NCBI RefSeq assembly: GCF_004362395.1
Contig: NZ_SNWE01000016.1
Location: forward strand, 37,766-101,765
Origin: Salegentibacter sp. 24
Lineage (GTDB): Bacteria; Bacteroidota; Bacteroidia; Flavobacteriales; Flavobacteriaceae
Direction of reading: 5' to 3'
DNA: 64,000 nt
The notes below the pieces were generated by a model. It was not told the DNA's origin and ran no database searches. It worked only from the letters and a program-made list of their open reading frames with translations. Shown here piece after piece: positions 51,983 to 60,941 of this stretch (its first letter is position 1; the number at the start of each line of letters is the position of its first letter). The position numbers and the translations under genes were made by a program.

Positions 51983-52996
51983 TTAAAATAAAATCACATT
52001 TTTACCTATAGATTTTCCTGATTCCTGTAAACTATGAACTTCTTTAAAGGTTTCTGGCATAAGTCCTATGAAGGTTCTATAGTGTGTAGTTTGTATTATT
52101 TCTTCCTCTAGAAGTTCGGAAATCCTTTCTAGTATTTCATGCTGTTTGTGCATATCCGGTGTTTGGTATTTTGCCCGCGTAAACATCAGTTCCCAATGAA
52201 AAGATGCACTTTTATTTTTAAGTTTATTAAGATCCACAGGATTTTTGGTCTCCACAATAGAGCAAATATTTCCCTGCGGCTTTATGAGTTCCGCCATGGA
52301 ATCCCAGTGCAAATCAGTATCAGAAAAATTTAGAATATAATCTACCTCTTCGTAACCTTTAGACTTCATTTCATCTTGCAAGTTTTTATGGTTTACAATG
52401 ACATCGGCACCCATATTTCTACACCATTCCTCAGTTTCATTTCTTGAGGCCGTGGCTATCACGTTAAATCTGGTAAGCTTCTTTAAAAGCTGTGTCCCAA
52501 TAGAACCAACGCCACCTGCACCACCAATGACAAGAATATTTTGATTTTCACCTGAATTTTCTTCGATCTTTAAACGTTCAAAAATACATTCCCAGGCAGT
52601 CAGCGATGTTAAGGGCATTGCAGCAGCTTCTGCAAAGGAAAGATTTTTAGGTTTGTGGCCTACAATATTTTCATTTACCAACTGAAATTCCGCATTACTA
52701 CCGGGACGGTCTATTTCTCCGGAATAATATACTTTTTCCCCTTGCTTGAATTTTGTCACTTGATTTCCAACTTGTTCGACAATTCCGGCAGCATCCCATC
52801 CCAGAATTTTAGGTTCGTCGAGCTCCTTATCAATTGCAGCCTGCTGTCTTACTTTATAATCTACAGGGTTTACGGAAATAGCCTTAATACGAACCAAAAG
52901 ATCTGAACTGCCGGGTTTAGGCTCCGTGGTATTGAATTCAATAAAACTTTCTGAATGATTTATTGGGAGTGATTTTTTTATTCCAACCGCTTTCAT
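51983..52996 (-). CDS. MDR-family zinc-type alcohol dehydrogenase/quinone reductase
   Basis: A 337-residue NADPH-dependent oxidoreductase. The start at 52996 (MKAVGIKKSLP) fits the family; a 35-codon upstream extension would not. The GroES-like half has VRIKAISVNPVDYKVRQ and ILGWDAAGIVEQVG, and the Rossmann half has ILVIGGAGGVGSIGTQLLKKL near 156-176. Structural zinc cysteines are absent, so it resembles quinone oxidoreductases more than classical zinc dehydrogenases. It starts 37 bases after the upp stop and is probably cotranscribed. Confidence 0.9.
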   Translation of the reverse strand: MKAVGIKKSLPINHSESFIEFNTTEPKPGSSDLLVRIKAISVNPVDYKVRQQAAIDKELDEPKILGWDAAGIVEQVGNQVTKFKQGEKVYYSGEIDRPGSNAEFQLVNENIVGHKPKNLSFAEAAAMPLTSLTAWECIFERLKIEENSGENQNILVIGGAGGVGSIGTQLLKKLTRFNVIATASRNETEEWCRNMGADVIVNHKNLQDEMKSKGYEEVDYILNFSDTDLHWDSMAELIKPQGNICSIVETKNPVDLNKLKNKSASFHWELMFTRAKYQTPDMHKQHEILERISELLEEEIIQTTHYRTFIGLMPETFKEVHSLQESGKSIGKNVILF

Positions 52997-53033
52997 AATT
53001 TGATTTTTAGTATTTATAGGATATTTAGAAAAA

Positions 53034-53693
53034 TTAATGTTGAAGTTTACCTCCATAACAAAGATCACCGGCATCTCCAAGGCCGGGTAAAATATAACCA
53101 CGACTGTCTAATTCTTTATCTATGGTTGCAATCCATAGTGTAGTGTCTTCTGGAAATTCTTCTTTTAGATGAACAATTCCTTCTTCTGCACCGATAACGG
53201 CTACCAAATGAATTTCTTTGGGTTCCCCCATTTGCTTTAAAGCTTTCATTACATTTACAAAGGAACCACCGGTGGCCAACATAGGATCGGCCAGGATAAG
53301 TGTTTTACCTTCCAGCGAGGGAGAGGCCAGGTATTCTACAATAATTTCAAAATTTTCATTATTGTCAGGATGGTGACGATAGGCAGATATAAAAGAATTT
53401 TCGGCATCGTCGAAGTAATTCAGTAAGCCGTTATGTAATGGAAGTCCAGCACGTAAAATAGAGCAAACAACAATTTCGTTATCAGGTAATTGAACCTTAG
53501 CATGTCCTAAAGGGGTGATAATTTTTTTCTCTGAAAATTTTAGTTTCTTACTCAGTTCATAGCCTAAAATTTCACCTAAACGCTCAATATTTCTGCGAAA
53601 ACGCATTCTGTCTTTTTGGATTTCAGTATCCCTTAGTTGCGCCACAAATTTTCCGGCGATTGAATTGACTTCTAGGAGATGATTTACCTGCAT
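53034..53693 (-). CDS. upp: uracil phosphoribosyltransferase
   Basis: Salvage enzyme forming UMP from uracil and PRPP. The 219-residue length is normal. The PRPP loop ADPMLATGGSF (residues about 135-145) and the C-terminal uracil-binding segment GYILPGLGDAGDLCYGG are diagnostic. There is no visible consensus promoter in the 160-bp region shared with the divergent secreted-protein gene. Confidence 0.97.
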   Translation of the reverse strand: MQVNHLLEVNSIAGKFVAQLRDTEIQKDRMRFRRNIERLGEILGYELSKKLKFSEKKIITPLGHAKVQLPDNEIVVCSILRAGLPLHNGLLNYFDDAENSFISAYRHHPDNNENFEIIVEYLASPSLEGKTLILADPMLATGGSFVNVMKALKQMGEPKEIHLVAVIGAEEGIVHLKEEFPEDTTLWIATIDKELDSRGYILPGLGDAGDLCYGGKLQH

Positions 53694-53854
53694 ATTAGTT
53701 TTTAAATTTTAAACTCACTTATTGAGTAAATATAAGTAAATGTTTTGCCAATGCCATGGGAGTTAAAACGACATTTAGGTTTTGTCCATATAAGATTTTT
53801 CTATATGATAATTTGGCTGTATTTTTGATATAAATGGCTTAAAGAATTCAGCTT

Positions 53855-54469
53855 ATGAAGTTTATATATACTTTTCTGTTCCTTAGTTTTTCGTGCTTAG
53901 GATATGGACAAATAGATCTACCTGCTACAAGTAATACCGGTGGGATTCTCAAAGCAGAACCCCAAGCAGGATCTTCTGGTTTTCCTATTCTTCGTGCTGA
54001 AACTAAAGATGAAAGCAAATACCTGCGCGAAGAACCAAAGAAGATAGATTACAGGGAGACACCTCACAATATGAAAACGGCAGGAGATGTGGTAAAAGAA
54101 AATTGGACCAAAGATAAAGAAGCACTGGATATATACAGTGAAGATCAATATTTAGGAGATTTTAAAACTACCGGAAAATTTGTTGAGCTTTTTAGTCGCG
54201 ATCATCAATTCGTTGATGGCGATCAGGTAAATATTTATGTAAATGGCAAGTTCTTGCAGCGTGTAGTACTTGGGGGTGGTTATCGCCCCGTCTTGGTTAC
54301 CCTTGAAAGCGGGTTTAATAATATCGAATTTGAAGCTATAAATCAAGGTTCTTCTGGCCCGAACACTGCTCAGTTAAAAGTTTTAGAAGAGAATGGCAAT
54401 TTAGTAGCTTCCAAAGAGTGGAACTTACTGACAGGTGCCAAAGCCAGTTTAATAGTGGTTAAAGAATAA
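53855..54469 (+). CDS. secreted protein of unknown function
   Basis: A 204-residue exported protein (signal peptide ending GYGQ, residue 19). A polar, probably disordered part (residues 20-90) precedes a beta-rich domain (about 92-203: YLGDFKTTGKFVELFSRDHQFVDGDQVNIYVNGKFLQ, VLVTLESGFNNIEFEAINQGSSGPNTAQLKV). That domain looks like a carbohydrate- or Ig-type sandwich with an NG-containing turn. Family not recognised. TATTTTTG at 53820-53827 is a candidate -7 box. Confidence 0.75.
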   Translation: MKFIYTFLFLSFSCLGYGQIDLPATSNTGGILKAEPQAGSSGFPILRAETKDESKYLREEPKKIDYRETPHNMKTAGDVVKENWTKDKEALDIYSEDQYLGDFKTTGKFVELFSRDHQFVDGDQVNIYVNGKFLQRVVLGGGYRPVLVTLESGFNNIEFEAINQGSSGPNTAQLKVLEENGNLVASKEWNLLTGAKASLIVVKE

Positions 54470-54571
54470 AAATCTATCTTTTAAGCGATAAAGATCCTTT
54501 TTATGGCGATTCATACTTAAAAATTCTACATTTTAAATTTCATTTAATAACTTTATAAGAAATCTTATCTT

Positions 54572-55033
54572 ATGAAGCGTATATTAATTGCTATAGATTA
54601 TCATCCAGTTTCAGAAAAAGTGGCTGAAGCCGGCTACAACCTGGCTAAACAATTAGATGCTAAAGTTTGTTTACTTCATGTAATGGCCAATGTTAGTTAT
54701 TATGGAATAGATTACCCAACTTTTATGGGGTATTCCGGCTATGATGAGATGGCCGTTAACCTTGATATTGCCCAGGAAATGCGAGAAGTAGTGGGAGATT
54801 TTCTAAACACAGCGGCTAAACATCTTAATGATGAAAAAGTTGAGACACATTTAGCTGATGGTGATGCGGCCAGAGCAATTTTGGAATATTCTAAAACCTG
54901 GAACGCAGATTTAGTTGTAATGGGAACGCATAGCCATTCAGTTCTGGAAAAATTGTTAATGGGAACGGTAGCTTCAAATGTTTTGGAAAAGACTGATGTT
55001 CCGGTATTTATGGTTCCAATAAAGAAGGAATAA
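54572..55033 (+). CDS. universal stress protein, UspA family
   Basis: A 153-residue single-domain Usp. It has MKRILIAIDYHPVSEKV at the start and VVMGTHSHSVLEKLLMGTVASNVLEKTDVPVFMVP at the end. The latter supplies the G-x2-G-x9-G(S/T)-like ATP-binding region, here as MGTHSH...MGTVAS. It acts in the cytosol in stress tolerance. It is monocistronic, ending at a bidirectional terminator shared with the tRNA. Confidence 0.93.
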   Translation: MKRILIAIDYHPVSEKVAEAGYNLAKQLDAKVCLLHVMANVSYYGIDYPTFMGYSGYDEMAVNLDIAQEMREVVGDFLNTAAKHLNDEKVETHLADGDAARAILEYSKTWNADLVVMGTHSHSVLEKLLMGTVASNVLEKTDVPVFMVPIKKE

Positions 55034-55057
55034 TCATACCTTAAAAAGGTATAAACG

Positions 55058-55086
55058 AAAAAGTCTTCCGTAGTGGAAGACTTTTT
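55058..55086. terminator. bidirectional terminator for the Usp gene and tRNA-Arg
   Basis: AAAAAGTCTTCC (55058-55069) pairs with GGAAGACTTTTT (55075-55086), a 12-bp stem with a five-base loop. It ends two bases before the tRNA 3' end. Confidence 0.9.
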
Positions 55087-55087
55087 G

Positions 55088-55161
<74 letters not shown>

Positions 55162-55174
55162 GTTTTTGCGGTTG

Positions 55175-55204
55175 CAAATATAAGCCTCTTTGGAAATAAA
55201 ACAA
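55175..55204 (-). promoter_or_regulatory. consensus promoter of tRNA-Arg
   Basis: On the minus strand TTG (55204-55202), 19 bases and TATATTTG (55182-55175) match the Bacteroidota promoter consensus. The predicted start is near 55169, eight bases before the mature 5' end. Confidence 0.7.
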
Positions 55205-55342
55205 CCTTTTTTACTGAAAAATATATTTTTTATTTGCGTATTTCTTCTTCTTTTTTCGGTAAGAATTTAACTTAGTTTATGATTTGATTTTTTTTCTCAA
55301 TTATATCCTTAGTTTTGTTGCGCAATTTCTTAAGAAATTCCA

Positions 55343-55633
55343 TTGATTAATGATCATGATATTATACTTGAGACTTTCATTGTTATACGCCAAGAGGTTG
55401 ATATAGTATCCCGAAATCTTAATAAGACACTTTTTTATGGTTGTTTATTTCATTTTTTTCTAGTGATGATCTTAGCCCTGAGAGAATTAATTAGAGGTAA
55501 TCACCATAGACTTGAAATTGCATTAAAATATTATCTTAAGAATAGGCTTTTTAATACTGTTCCTGGTGGTCTTGTCTTCTTATGGAATAAAAAATCAGTT
55601 ATAAAACCTAAGGTAAAAGCTATACATGGATAA
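55343..55633 (+). CDS. hypothetical 96-codon frame, possibly a gene remnant
   Basis: A frame starting with TTG, with one hydrophobic segment (FYGCLFHFFLVMILALREL, residues about 31-49) and a basic C-terminus (NRLFNTVPGGLVFLWNKKSVIKPKVKAIHG). The first ATG is only at codon 41. It overlaps the LAB_N gene by eight bases, which would fit coupling, but the odd start and lack of a family make a decayed or truncated gene equally possible. In related clusters a GT2 transferase often occupies this place; I see no GT2 motif. The 180 bases before it contain only the tRNA promoter. Confidence 0.35.
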   Translation: MINDHDIILETFIVIRQEVDIVSRNLNKTLFYGCLFHFFLVMILALRELIRGNHHRLEIALKYYLKNRLFNTVPGGLVFLWNKKSVIKPKVKAIHG

Positions 55634-56255
55634 TTCTCTGATTATTTATGTGATTGGATTTACCGCCCAAATTCTGTTTTCTTCCAGAATGGTTATGCAG
55701 TGGTTACTTTCTGAAAAAAGAAAAAAAGTTCTAACACCCATTCTTTTTTGGGAATTGAGTTTTTTGGGTTCCTTTTTACTATTTATCTATGGATATGCTC
55801 GAGATGATTTTGCCATTATGCTGGGACAAAGCCTTACTTATTTTATCTATATAAGAAACTTATACTGGCAGGGGCAGTGGAGTAAACTTCCTTATTTAAT
55901 TCGAATTTTAATTCTTGCTTTTCCAATAATTGTAGTTGTGTACAGCTTTTTTAATAATGAATATAACCTTGTTCAACTATTCCACAACGAAGCAATTCCG
56001 TTCTGGTTACTTTTTTTTGGCATTACAGGGCAGGTAATTTTCACGTTCCGATTTTTATATCAATGGCTTTATTCTGAAAAAAAGAATAAATCTACCTTAC
56101 CAATTGGATTTTGGTGGTTAAGCCTTATTGGTTCCGTTTTAATTTTATGCTATGCAATTATCCGGAAAGACCCGGTCTTGCTTCTAGGTCATTTGTTTGG
56201 AGCTTTGATGTACATTAGAAATATAATAATTCATAAAAATGAAATTAGAGAATAA
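55626..56255 (+). CDS. tandem LAB_N-domain membrane protein
   Basis: A 209-residue membrane protein made of two copies of the lipid-A-disaccharide-synthase N-terminal (LAB_N) domain. The halves align directly: AQILFSSRMVMQWLLSEKRK (residues 14-33) with GQVIFTFRFLYQWLYSEKKN (about 132-151), each followed by LGQSLTYFIYIRNL / LGHLFGALMYIRNI. This indicates an internal duplication. Relatives are found with GT2 and GT39 transferases in lipid glycosylation clusters. The stop overlaps the GT39-type gene by 17 bases. Confidence 0.85.
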   Translation: MDNSLIIYVIGFTAQILFSSRMVMQWLLSEKRKKVLTPILFWELSFLGSFLLFIYGYARDDFAIMLGQSLTYFIYIRNLYWQGQWSKLPYLIRILILAFPIIVVVYSFFNNEYNLVQLFHNEAIPFWLLFFGITGQVIFTFRFLYQWLYSEKKNKSTLPIGFWWLSLIGSVLILCYAIIRKDPVLLLGHLFGALMYIRNIIIHKNEIRE

Positions 56256-57864
56256 ATACCTGCTATTACTGATTTGTGTGGCATTAGCAGTATTTTTTGT
56301 TAATCTGGATGCTATTTATATTAACATTATGGAGGCACGTAATTTTATTACTGCACGGGAAATGCTGAATGAAAATAACTGGATTTTCACGACTATGAAT
56401 GCCGAACCGCGTTATGAAAAACCGCCTTTGCCCACATGGTTAACAGCAGTATCTATGGCTATTTTTGGAATGGAAGGTCTTTTCGGTTTACGACTTCCTT
56501 CAGCGATTATGGGGTTAATACTAGTGGTGTTTGTTTATAAATTTCTGCTTAAGATTTCCAAGAATATTGAATTATCATTTTTAGGTGGTCTTATAGCCTC
56601 TACTTCGTTTTATATCATTTTTTCCAGTAGGGACGGGCAATGGGATATTTATACGCATAGTTTTATGATGCTCGGTATCTTTGCATTATATAAATTATAT
56701 AATTCCTCAAAAAACTGGTATTACTTTGCCACCACTAGTGGTTTATTTATTGGCTGCTCCATCTTGAGTAAAGGCCCCGTTTCCTTATATGCTTTATTTC
56801 TTCCTTTTTTAATTTCCTACGGAGTAATTTATAAGTTTGATGGAACTAGAGTGCGCTGGAAAGCTTTAGTACTTTTAACAATAGTAGCTTTAATTTTCGG
56901 TGGGTGGTGGAATTTGTATGTGTATATCTTTGATACCCAAGCGGTGGCAGAAATTGCGAGTCAGGAAACCGGAAGATGGCTGAATTATAATGTACGACCG
57001 ATTTACTATTACTGGAGTTTTTTTATACAAAGTGGATTATGGACAATTCCATCTTTTGTAGCGCTTTTTTATCCTTATTTAAAAGATCGGGTTAGTAACA
57101 AAAAAGCTTATAAATTTACACTTCTATGGACTCTGGCTTCAGTTCTTTTACTTTCTATAATTCCGGAAAAAAAATCTAGATACCTGCTTCCGGTGTTAAT
57201 TCCAATGGCCATGAATACTTCATTCTATATAGAGTATCTTTTTAATTATTTCCGAAGTCTAAAAACTAAAGAACTTGTCCCAGTTTATATCCATTTTGGA
57301 ATCTTTGCAATTGTGGGTTGCATATTTCCAATTGCATCATTTTTTTATTTTGAACCATATCTAAAGGACATATTAATTTGGTATGTTTTAAGTTCATTAA
57401 GCCTATTTATTATCGGGTTGCTTATGTTTCGCTTCTTAATTTTGAAAAAAATAAAACCATTATTTTATTTAAGTATTTTCTTTCTATTGAGTGTAGTGTG
57501 GTTTGGTTTACCAATGGCTGATAAAATTAATGTTAACAGAGATTATAACAGCATTGTAAATATTGAAAAGCATATAAAAAATTATGATGTCCCACTTTAT
57601 GAATTTCAAAGTTTTACGCCAGAAATTATCTGGGAATATGGAAAACCAATCCAGGTATTAGCCAGACCAAATCAAATTAAAATTCCCCCGGAAAATAAAT
57701 TTTTACTTTTAACAGAAACTTTCAACCGCGATAGTTTAAAGCAGATCTTTTATAATTACAAGACCACCAAAATTGATAGTGTAGATATGAATCCGGTAAG
57801 TACAAAACATAAGCAAAGGTTATATCGGGAATTATATTTAATTGAAAAGACCAAAATTCGCTAA
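56239..57864 (+). CDS. GT39/ArnT-like membrane glycosyltransferase
   Basis: A 541-residue polytopic GT-C enzyme that moves sugar from a polyprenyl-phosphate donor to a lipid or protein at the periplasmic face. The first periplasmic loop has MEARNFITAREML with the catalytic acid, and NAEPRYEKPPLPTWL near residues 54-68 is the ArnT/PMT-like motif. About 11 membrane segments follow, then a soluble C-terminal domain (about 430-541). With the LAB_N protein upstream, lipid A or another glycolipid is the likely acceptor. Confidence 0.88.
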   Translation: MKLENKYLLLLICVALAVFFVNLDAIYINIMEARNFITAREMLNENNWIFTTMNAEPRYEKPPLPTWLTAVSMAIFGMEGLFGLRLPSAIMGLILVVFVYKFLLKISKNIELSFLGGLIASTSFYIIFSSRDGQWDIYTHSFMMLGIFALYKLYNSSKNWYYFATTSGLFIGCSILSKGPVSLYALFLPFLISYGVIYKFDGTRVRWKALVLLTIVALIFGGWWNLYVYIFDTQAVAEIASQETGRWLNYNVRPIYYYWSFFIQSGLWTIPSFVALFYPYLKDRVSNKKAYKFTLLWTLASVLLLSIIPEKKSRYLLPVLIPMAMNTSFYIEYLFNYFRSLKTKELVPVYIHFGIFAIVGCIFPIASFFYFEPYLKDILIWYVLSSLSLFIIGLLMFRFLILKKIKPLFYLSIFFLLSVVWFGLPMADKINVNRDYNSIVNIEKHIKNYDVPLYEFQSFTPEIIWEYGKPIQVLARPNQIKIPPENKFLLLTETFNRDSLKQIFYNYKTTKIDSVDMNPVSTKHKQRLYRELYLIEKTKIR

Positions 57865-57994
57865 CTGTCTTAGAAAATATTGAAAGATTGAAGCATGTTT
57901 ATAAATAATCAAAAATTTGCTATCCCAGGGAATCATCTATTTTTTAACACGCGAATAATTGAGTATATTTAGACGATTTTAAACTAACCAAATA

Positions 57995-58966
57995 ATGTTC
58001 GATTATCCCATAAAATTTAATCCCATTTTAAAAGAAAAAATCTGGGGTGGTAAGAAGCTAAACAAAATTCTAAACAAAGAAACAAGCCGGGGTGACCTTG
58101 GAGAAAGTTGGGAAATATCTGGTGTAAAAGGAGATATTTCTATAGTTGCCAACGGTAAACTCAAAGGTTTTTCTTTAAAAGATCTTTTGGAAGAATATAA
58201 AGATAAAATTTTAGGCAAGAAAATATATGCAGAATTTGATGCTGATTTTCCACTGCTGATAAAATTTATAGATGCCAACACCGAACTCTCGGTACAATTA
58301 CATCCAAACGACGAACTAGCACAGCAACGTCATAATTCTTTCGGGAAAACTGAAATGTGGTATATTATGCAGGCTGATAAAGGTGCCAAAATCAATATTG
58401 GATTTAAAGATAGCATTTCAAAGGAAGAATATATAAGTCGTTTAGAGGAAGGTAAAATTGTAGAATTACTCAATTTTGAAGAAGTAAAGAAAGGTGATAG
58501 TTTCTTTATAAATACTGGCAAAGTACACGCAATAGGAGCAGGAGTGCTTTTGGCTGAAATTCAGCAAACATCTGATGTTACCTATCGAATTTATGATTGG
58601 GACCGAACCGATGATGAGGGAAATTCAAGAGAACTGCATACAGCATTAGCAATTGATGCAATAGATTTTGAAAAGAAGAATGATTTTAAACTGAATTATG
58701 AAAAAATAAAGAATACTTCCTCTAAAGTCGCTAGCTGCAAGTATTTTACAACTAATTATCTTCCAATTAAAGGAGAAATTCAGAAGGATTACAGCAATTT
58801 AGATTCGTTTGTAATCTATATGTGTGTTGGAGGAAACGGGATAGTTTCTATAAACGGGAATTCTGAAAAAATCACGATGGGTGAAACACTTTTAATTCCT
58901 GCCGAAAACAAAGAAGTTCTAATTTCAGCTGAAAACTGTGAACTTTTAGAGGTTTATATAGAATAA
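57995..58966 (+). CDS. manA: mannose-6-phosphate isomerase, class I
   Basis: Zinc enzyme interconverting mannose 6-phosphate and fructose 6-phosphate. The 323 residues form a short type-I cupin form. Visible are VQLHPND (zinc ligands Gln/His, residues about 97-103), FGKTEMWYIM (about 112-121, with the ligand Glu) and KVHAIGAGVLLAEIQQTSDVTYRIYDWDR (about 176-204). Supplies or recycles mannose for glycans. Confidence 0.95.
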   Translation: MFDYPIKFNPILKEKIWGGKKLNKILNKETSRGDLGESWEISGVKGDISIVANGKLKGFSLKDLLEEYKDKILGKKIYAEFDADFPLLIKFIDANTELSVQLHPNDELAQQRHNSFGKTEMWYIMQADKGAKINIGFKDSISKEEYISRLEEGKIVELLNFEEVKKGDSFFINTGKVHAIGAGVLLAEIQQTSDVTYRIYDWDRTDDEGNSRELHTALAIDAIDFEKKNDFKLNYEKIKNTSSKVASCKYFTTNYLPIKGEIQKDYSNLDSFVIYMCVGGNGIVSINGNSEKITMGETLLIPAENKEVLISAENCELLEVYIE

Positions 58967-59040
58967 ACGAGGCTTTACGACACAAGTTAAACATATTCAC
59001 GGGTCGATCTAGCTTTGGACAAAATATGATTGGGAATTAT

Positions 59041-59071
59041 CCCTCATTTTGAAATGAATTCAGAATGAGGG
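59041..59071. terminator. bidirectional terminator between manA and the aldo/keto reductase
   Basis: CCCTCATTTTGAA (59041-59053) pairs with TTCAGAATGAGGG (59059-59071), 13 bp with one G-T pair and a five-base loop. Confidence 0.7.
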
Positions 59072-59115
59072 TATAATAATTTTTAAAATGGTCTACTTTT
59101 TACAAAGTATCATGA

Positions 59116-60114
59116 CTATTTGTTTTGCAGAATCTCTTCGATTTTTTCTAATTCGTTTTTGTTAAAATTAAGGTTTTGAATGGTTTTAATATTATCTTCT
59201 AACTGAGAAACTTTGCTTACCCCAACTAAAACAGAAGTTACTCGCTTGTCTTTTAGTAACCAAGCTACTGCCATTTGTGCCAAACTTTGATTTCTAGATT
59301 GTGCAATTTCATTTAATCTTCGCACTTTAGTGATAACTTCAGGTGTGATTTGAGTCTCGTCCAAATAACTCCCCTTTGTTGCCGCGCGACTATCGCCGGG
59401 GATTCCATTTAAATATTTATCGGTTAAAATTCCCTGTTCCAACGGGGAAAAAACAATGCTGCCTATTCCCTCGTGATCTAAAGTATTCAATAAACCATCC
59501 TCCACCCAGCGATCCATCATATTATATCGTGGTTGATGGATTAAAAATGGTGTCTTTTGTTCTCTAAGGATCGAAGCAGCCTTGGCTGTATCTTTAGCCG
59601 AATATTGGGAAATTCCCACATAAAGAGCTTTTCCTTGTTTTACAATATGGTCCAAAGCACCCATAGTTTCCTCTAAGGATGTTTCAGGATCCGGTCGGTG
59701 GTGGTAAAAAATATCAACATAATCTAGCCCCATTCTTTTTAAAGACTGGTCTAGACTGGCAATAAGGTATTTCCTAGAGCCAAAATTACCATAGGGACCA
59801 GGCCACATATCCCAGCCGGCTTTGGTAGAAATAATTAATTCATCGCGATATTGTTTGAAATCTTCAGCAAATATCTTTCCAAAATTCCTTTCAGCAGAAC
59901 CATAAGGTGGCCCATAATTATTGGCGAGATCAAAATGTGTAATACCGTTGTTAAAAGCTGTTTTTAAAATATTTCTAGCATTTTCAAAATCATCTTTATC
60001 ACCGAAATTATGCCATAAACCCAATGAAAGTAATGGAAGTTTAATCCCGCTTTTTCCACAGCGGCGGTACTGCATTTTTTCGTATCGATCTTCTGAAGCC
60101 TTATATTTGCTCAT
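59116..60114 (-). CDS. YghZ-like aldo/keto reductase
   Basis: A 332-residue NADPH-dependent reductase of the AKR14/YghZ (L-glyceraldehyde 3-phosphate reductase) group. The catalytic tetrad is visible: Asp and Tyr in HFDLANNYGPPYGSAE, Lys in STKAGWDM, and His in FYHHRPDP. The N-terminal YRRCGKSGIKLPLLSLGLWHNFG block is typical of the group. It is last in the minus-strand series from deoC, 47 bases after the DUF1080 gene. Confidence 0.93.
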   Translation of the reverse strand: MSKYKASEDRYEKMQYRRCGKSGIKLPLLSLGLWHNFGDKDDFENARNILKTAFNNGITHFDLANNYGPPYGSAERNFGKIFAEDFKQYRDELIISTKAGWDMWPGPYGNFGSRKYLIASLDQSLKRMGLDYVDIFYHHRPDPETSLEETMGALDHIVKQGKALYVGISQYSAKDTAKAASILREQKTPFLIHQPRYNMMDRWVEDGLLNTLDHEGIGSIVFSPLEQGILTDKYLNGIPGDSRAATKGSYLDETQITPEVITKVRRLNEIAQSRNQSLAQMAVAWLLKDKRVTSVLVGVSKVSQLEDNIKTIQNLNFNKNELEKIEEILQNK

Positions 60115-60161
60115 AAAGTTTAATTATCTATTAATTAATTGATTACAATTGTTAAATAAAA

Positions 60162-60926
60162 TCACTCAAGTTCTCTTACCCATATATTACGGAAACTCAC
60201 GGGATTCCCGTGGTCTTGAATATGTATTGGTAATTTCTCAGCATGTTTGCTATAATTGGGAATTCTAGTATATTCGGTTGGACCTCTTAATTCGAAATTA
60301 TTTTGTACCACCACACCGTTATGAAGTACTGTAAGTTTCGCTGGTTTGAGCAACATTCCATCTTCATTAAATTTTGGAGCTGTAAAAATGATATCATAAG
60401 TATTCCATTTTCCGGGCGCTTTAGTAGCGTTTACTAAAGGAGGAGATTGTTTATAAATACTGGCGGCCTGTCCATTGGTATAGGTTTCATTCTCGTAGGA
60501 ATCCAGGATTTGGACTTCGTAGTTTTCCATAATGATAACTCCACTGTTTCCGCGTCCCTGGCCTTCTCCTTTAATTTCTATAGGTGCACGCCATTCTAAA
60601 TGCAATTGCATATCCCCAAAATTTTCTTTTGTTTTTATCCCGCCGGTTCCTGGGTTTATGGTGAGGATATTTCCTTCTATAGTCCAGGTTGGCTGAGCGC
60701 CATTTCTTTCATTTATCCAGGCAGAAAGATCTGAACCATCAAACAATATCTTTGCATCTGAAGGTGGCGTCGTTATGGATTCACCTGCTTCAATTTTTGG
60801 AGGTACGGGTTCATAAAATTCGGTTGCTTCTGGGGGTAAATCAGCGTTTTTTTCTTGAGAGAAGACCGTGATTGAACTCAGTACACAAATACTTATTATT
60901 AAAATTGATTTTATAGAAATTTTCAT
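60162..60926 (-). CDS. secreted DUF1080 (3-keto-disaccharide hydrolase-type) protein
   Basis: A 254-residue exported protein (signal peptide ending FSQ, residue 23). It holds one DUF1080 domain (about 55-252) of the LamG-like jelly-roll: ILFDGSDLSAWINERNG, GGIKTKENFGDMQLHLEWR, GNSGVIIMENYEVQILDSY, PGKWNTYDIIFTAPKF and NPVSFRNIWVREL. Some relatives split 3-keto-glycosides, so it could act with an oxidoreductase on glycans, but that link is inferred. It is 15 bases downstream of the beta-lactamase-like gene. Confidence 0.9.
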   Translation of the reverse strand: MKISIKSILIISICVLSSITVFSQEKNADLPPEATEFYEPVPPKIEAGESITTPPSDAKILFDGSDLSAWINERNGAQPTWTIEGNILTINPGTGGIKTKENFGDMQLHLEWRAPIEIKGEGQGRGNSGVIIMENYEVQILDSYENETYTNGQAASIYKQSPPLVNATKAPGKWNTYDIIFTAPKFNEDGMLLKPAKLTVLHNGVVVQNNFELRGPTEYTRIPNYSKHAEKLPIHIQDHGNPVSFRNIWVRELE

Positions 60927-60941
60927 TGGAAAAATTTTTAA

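Noticed and set aside
60142..60155. ATTACAATTGTTAA near the aldo/keto reductase start, resembling the XRE operator motif
   Set aside because: Only one arm fits well, and a single such match is expected by chance in AT-rich DNA.
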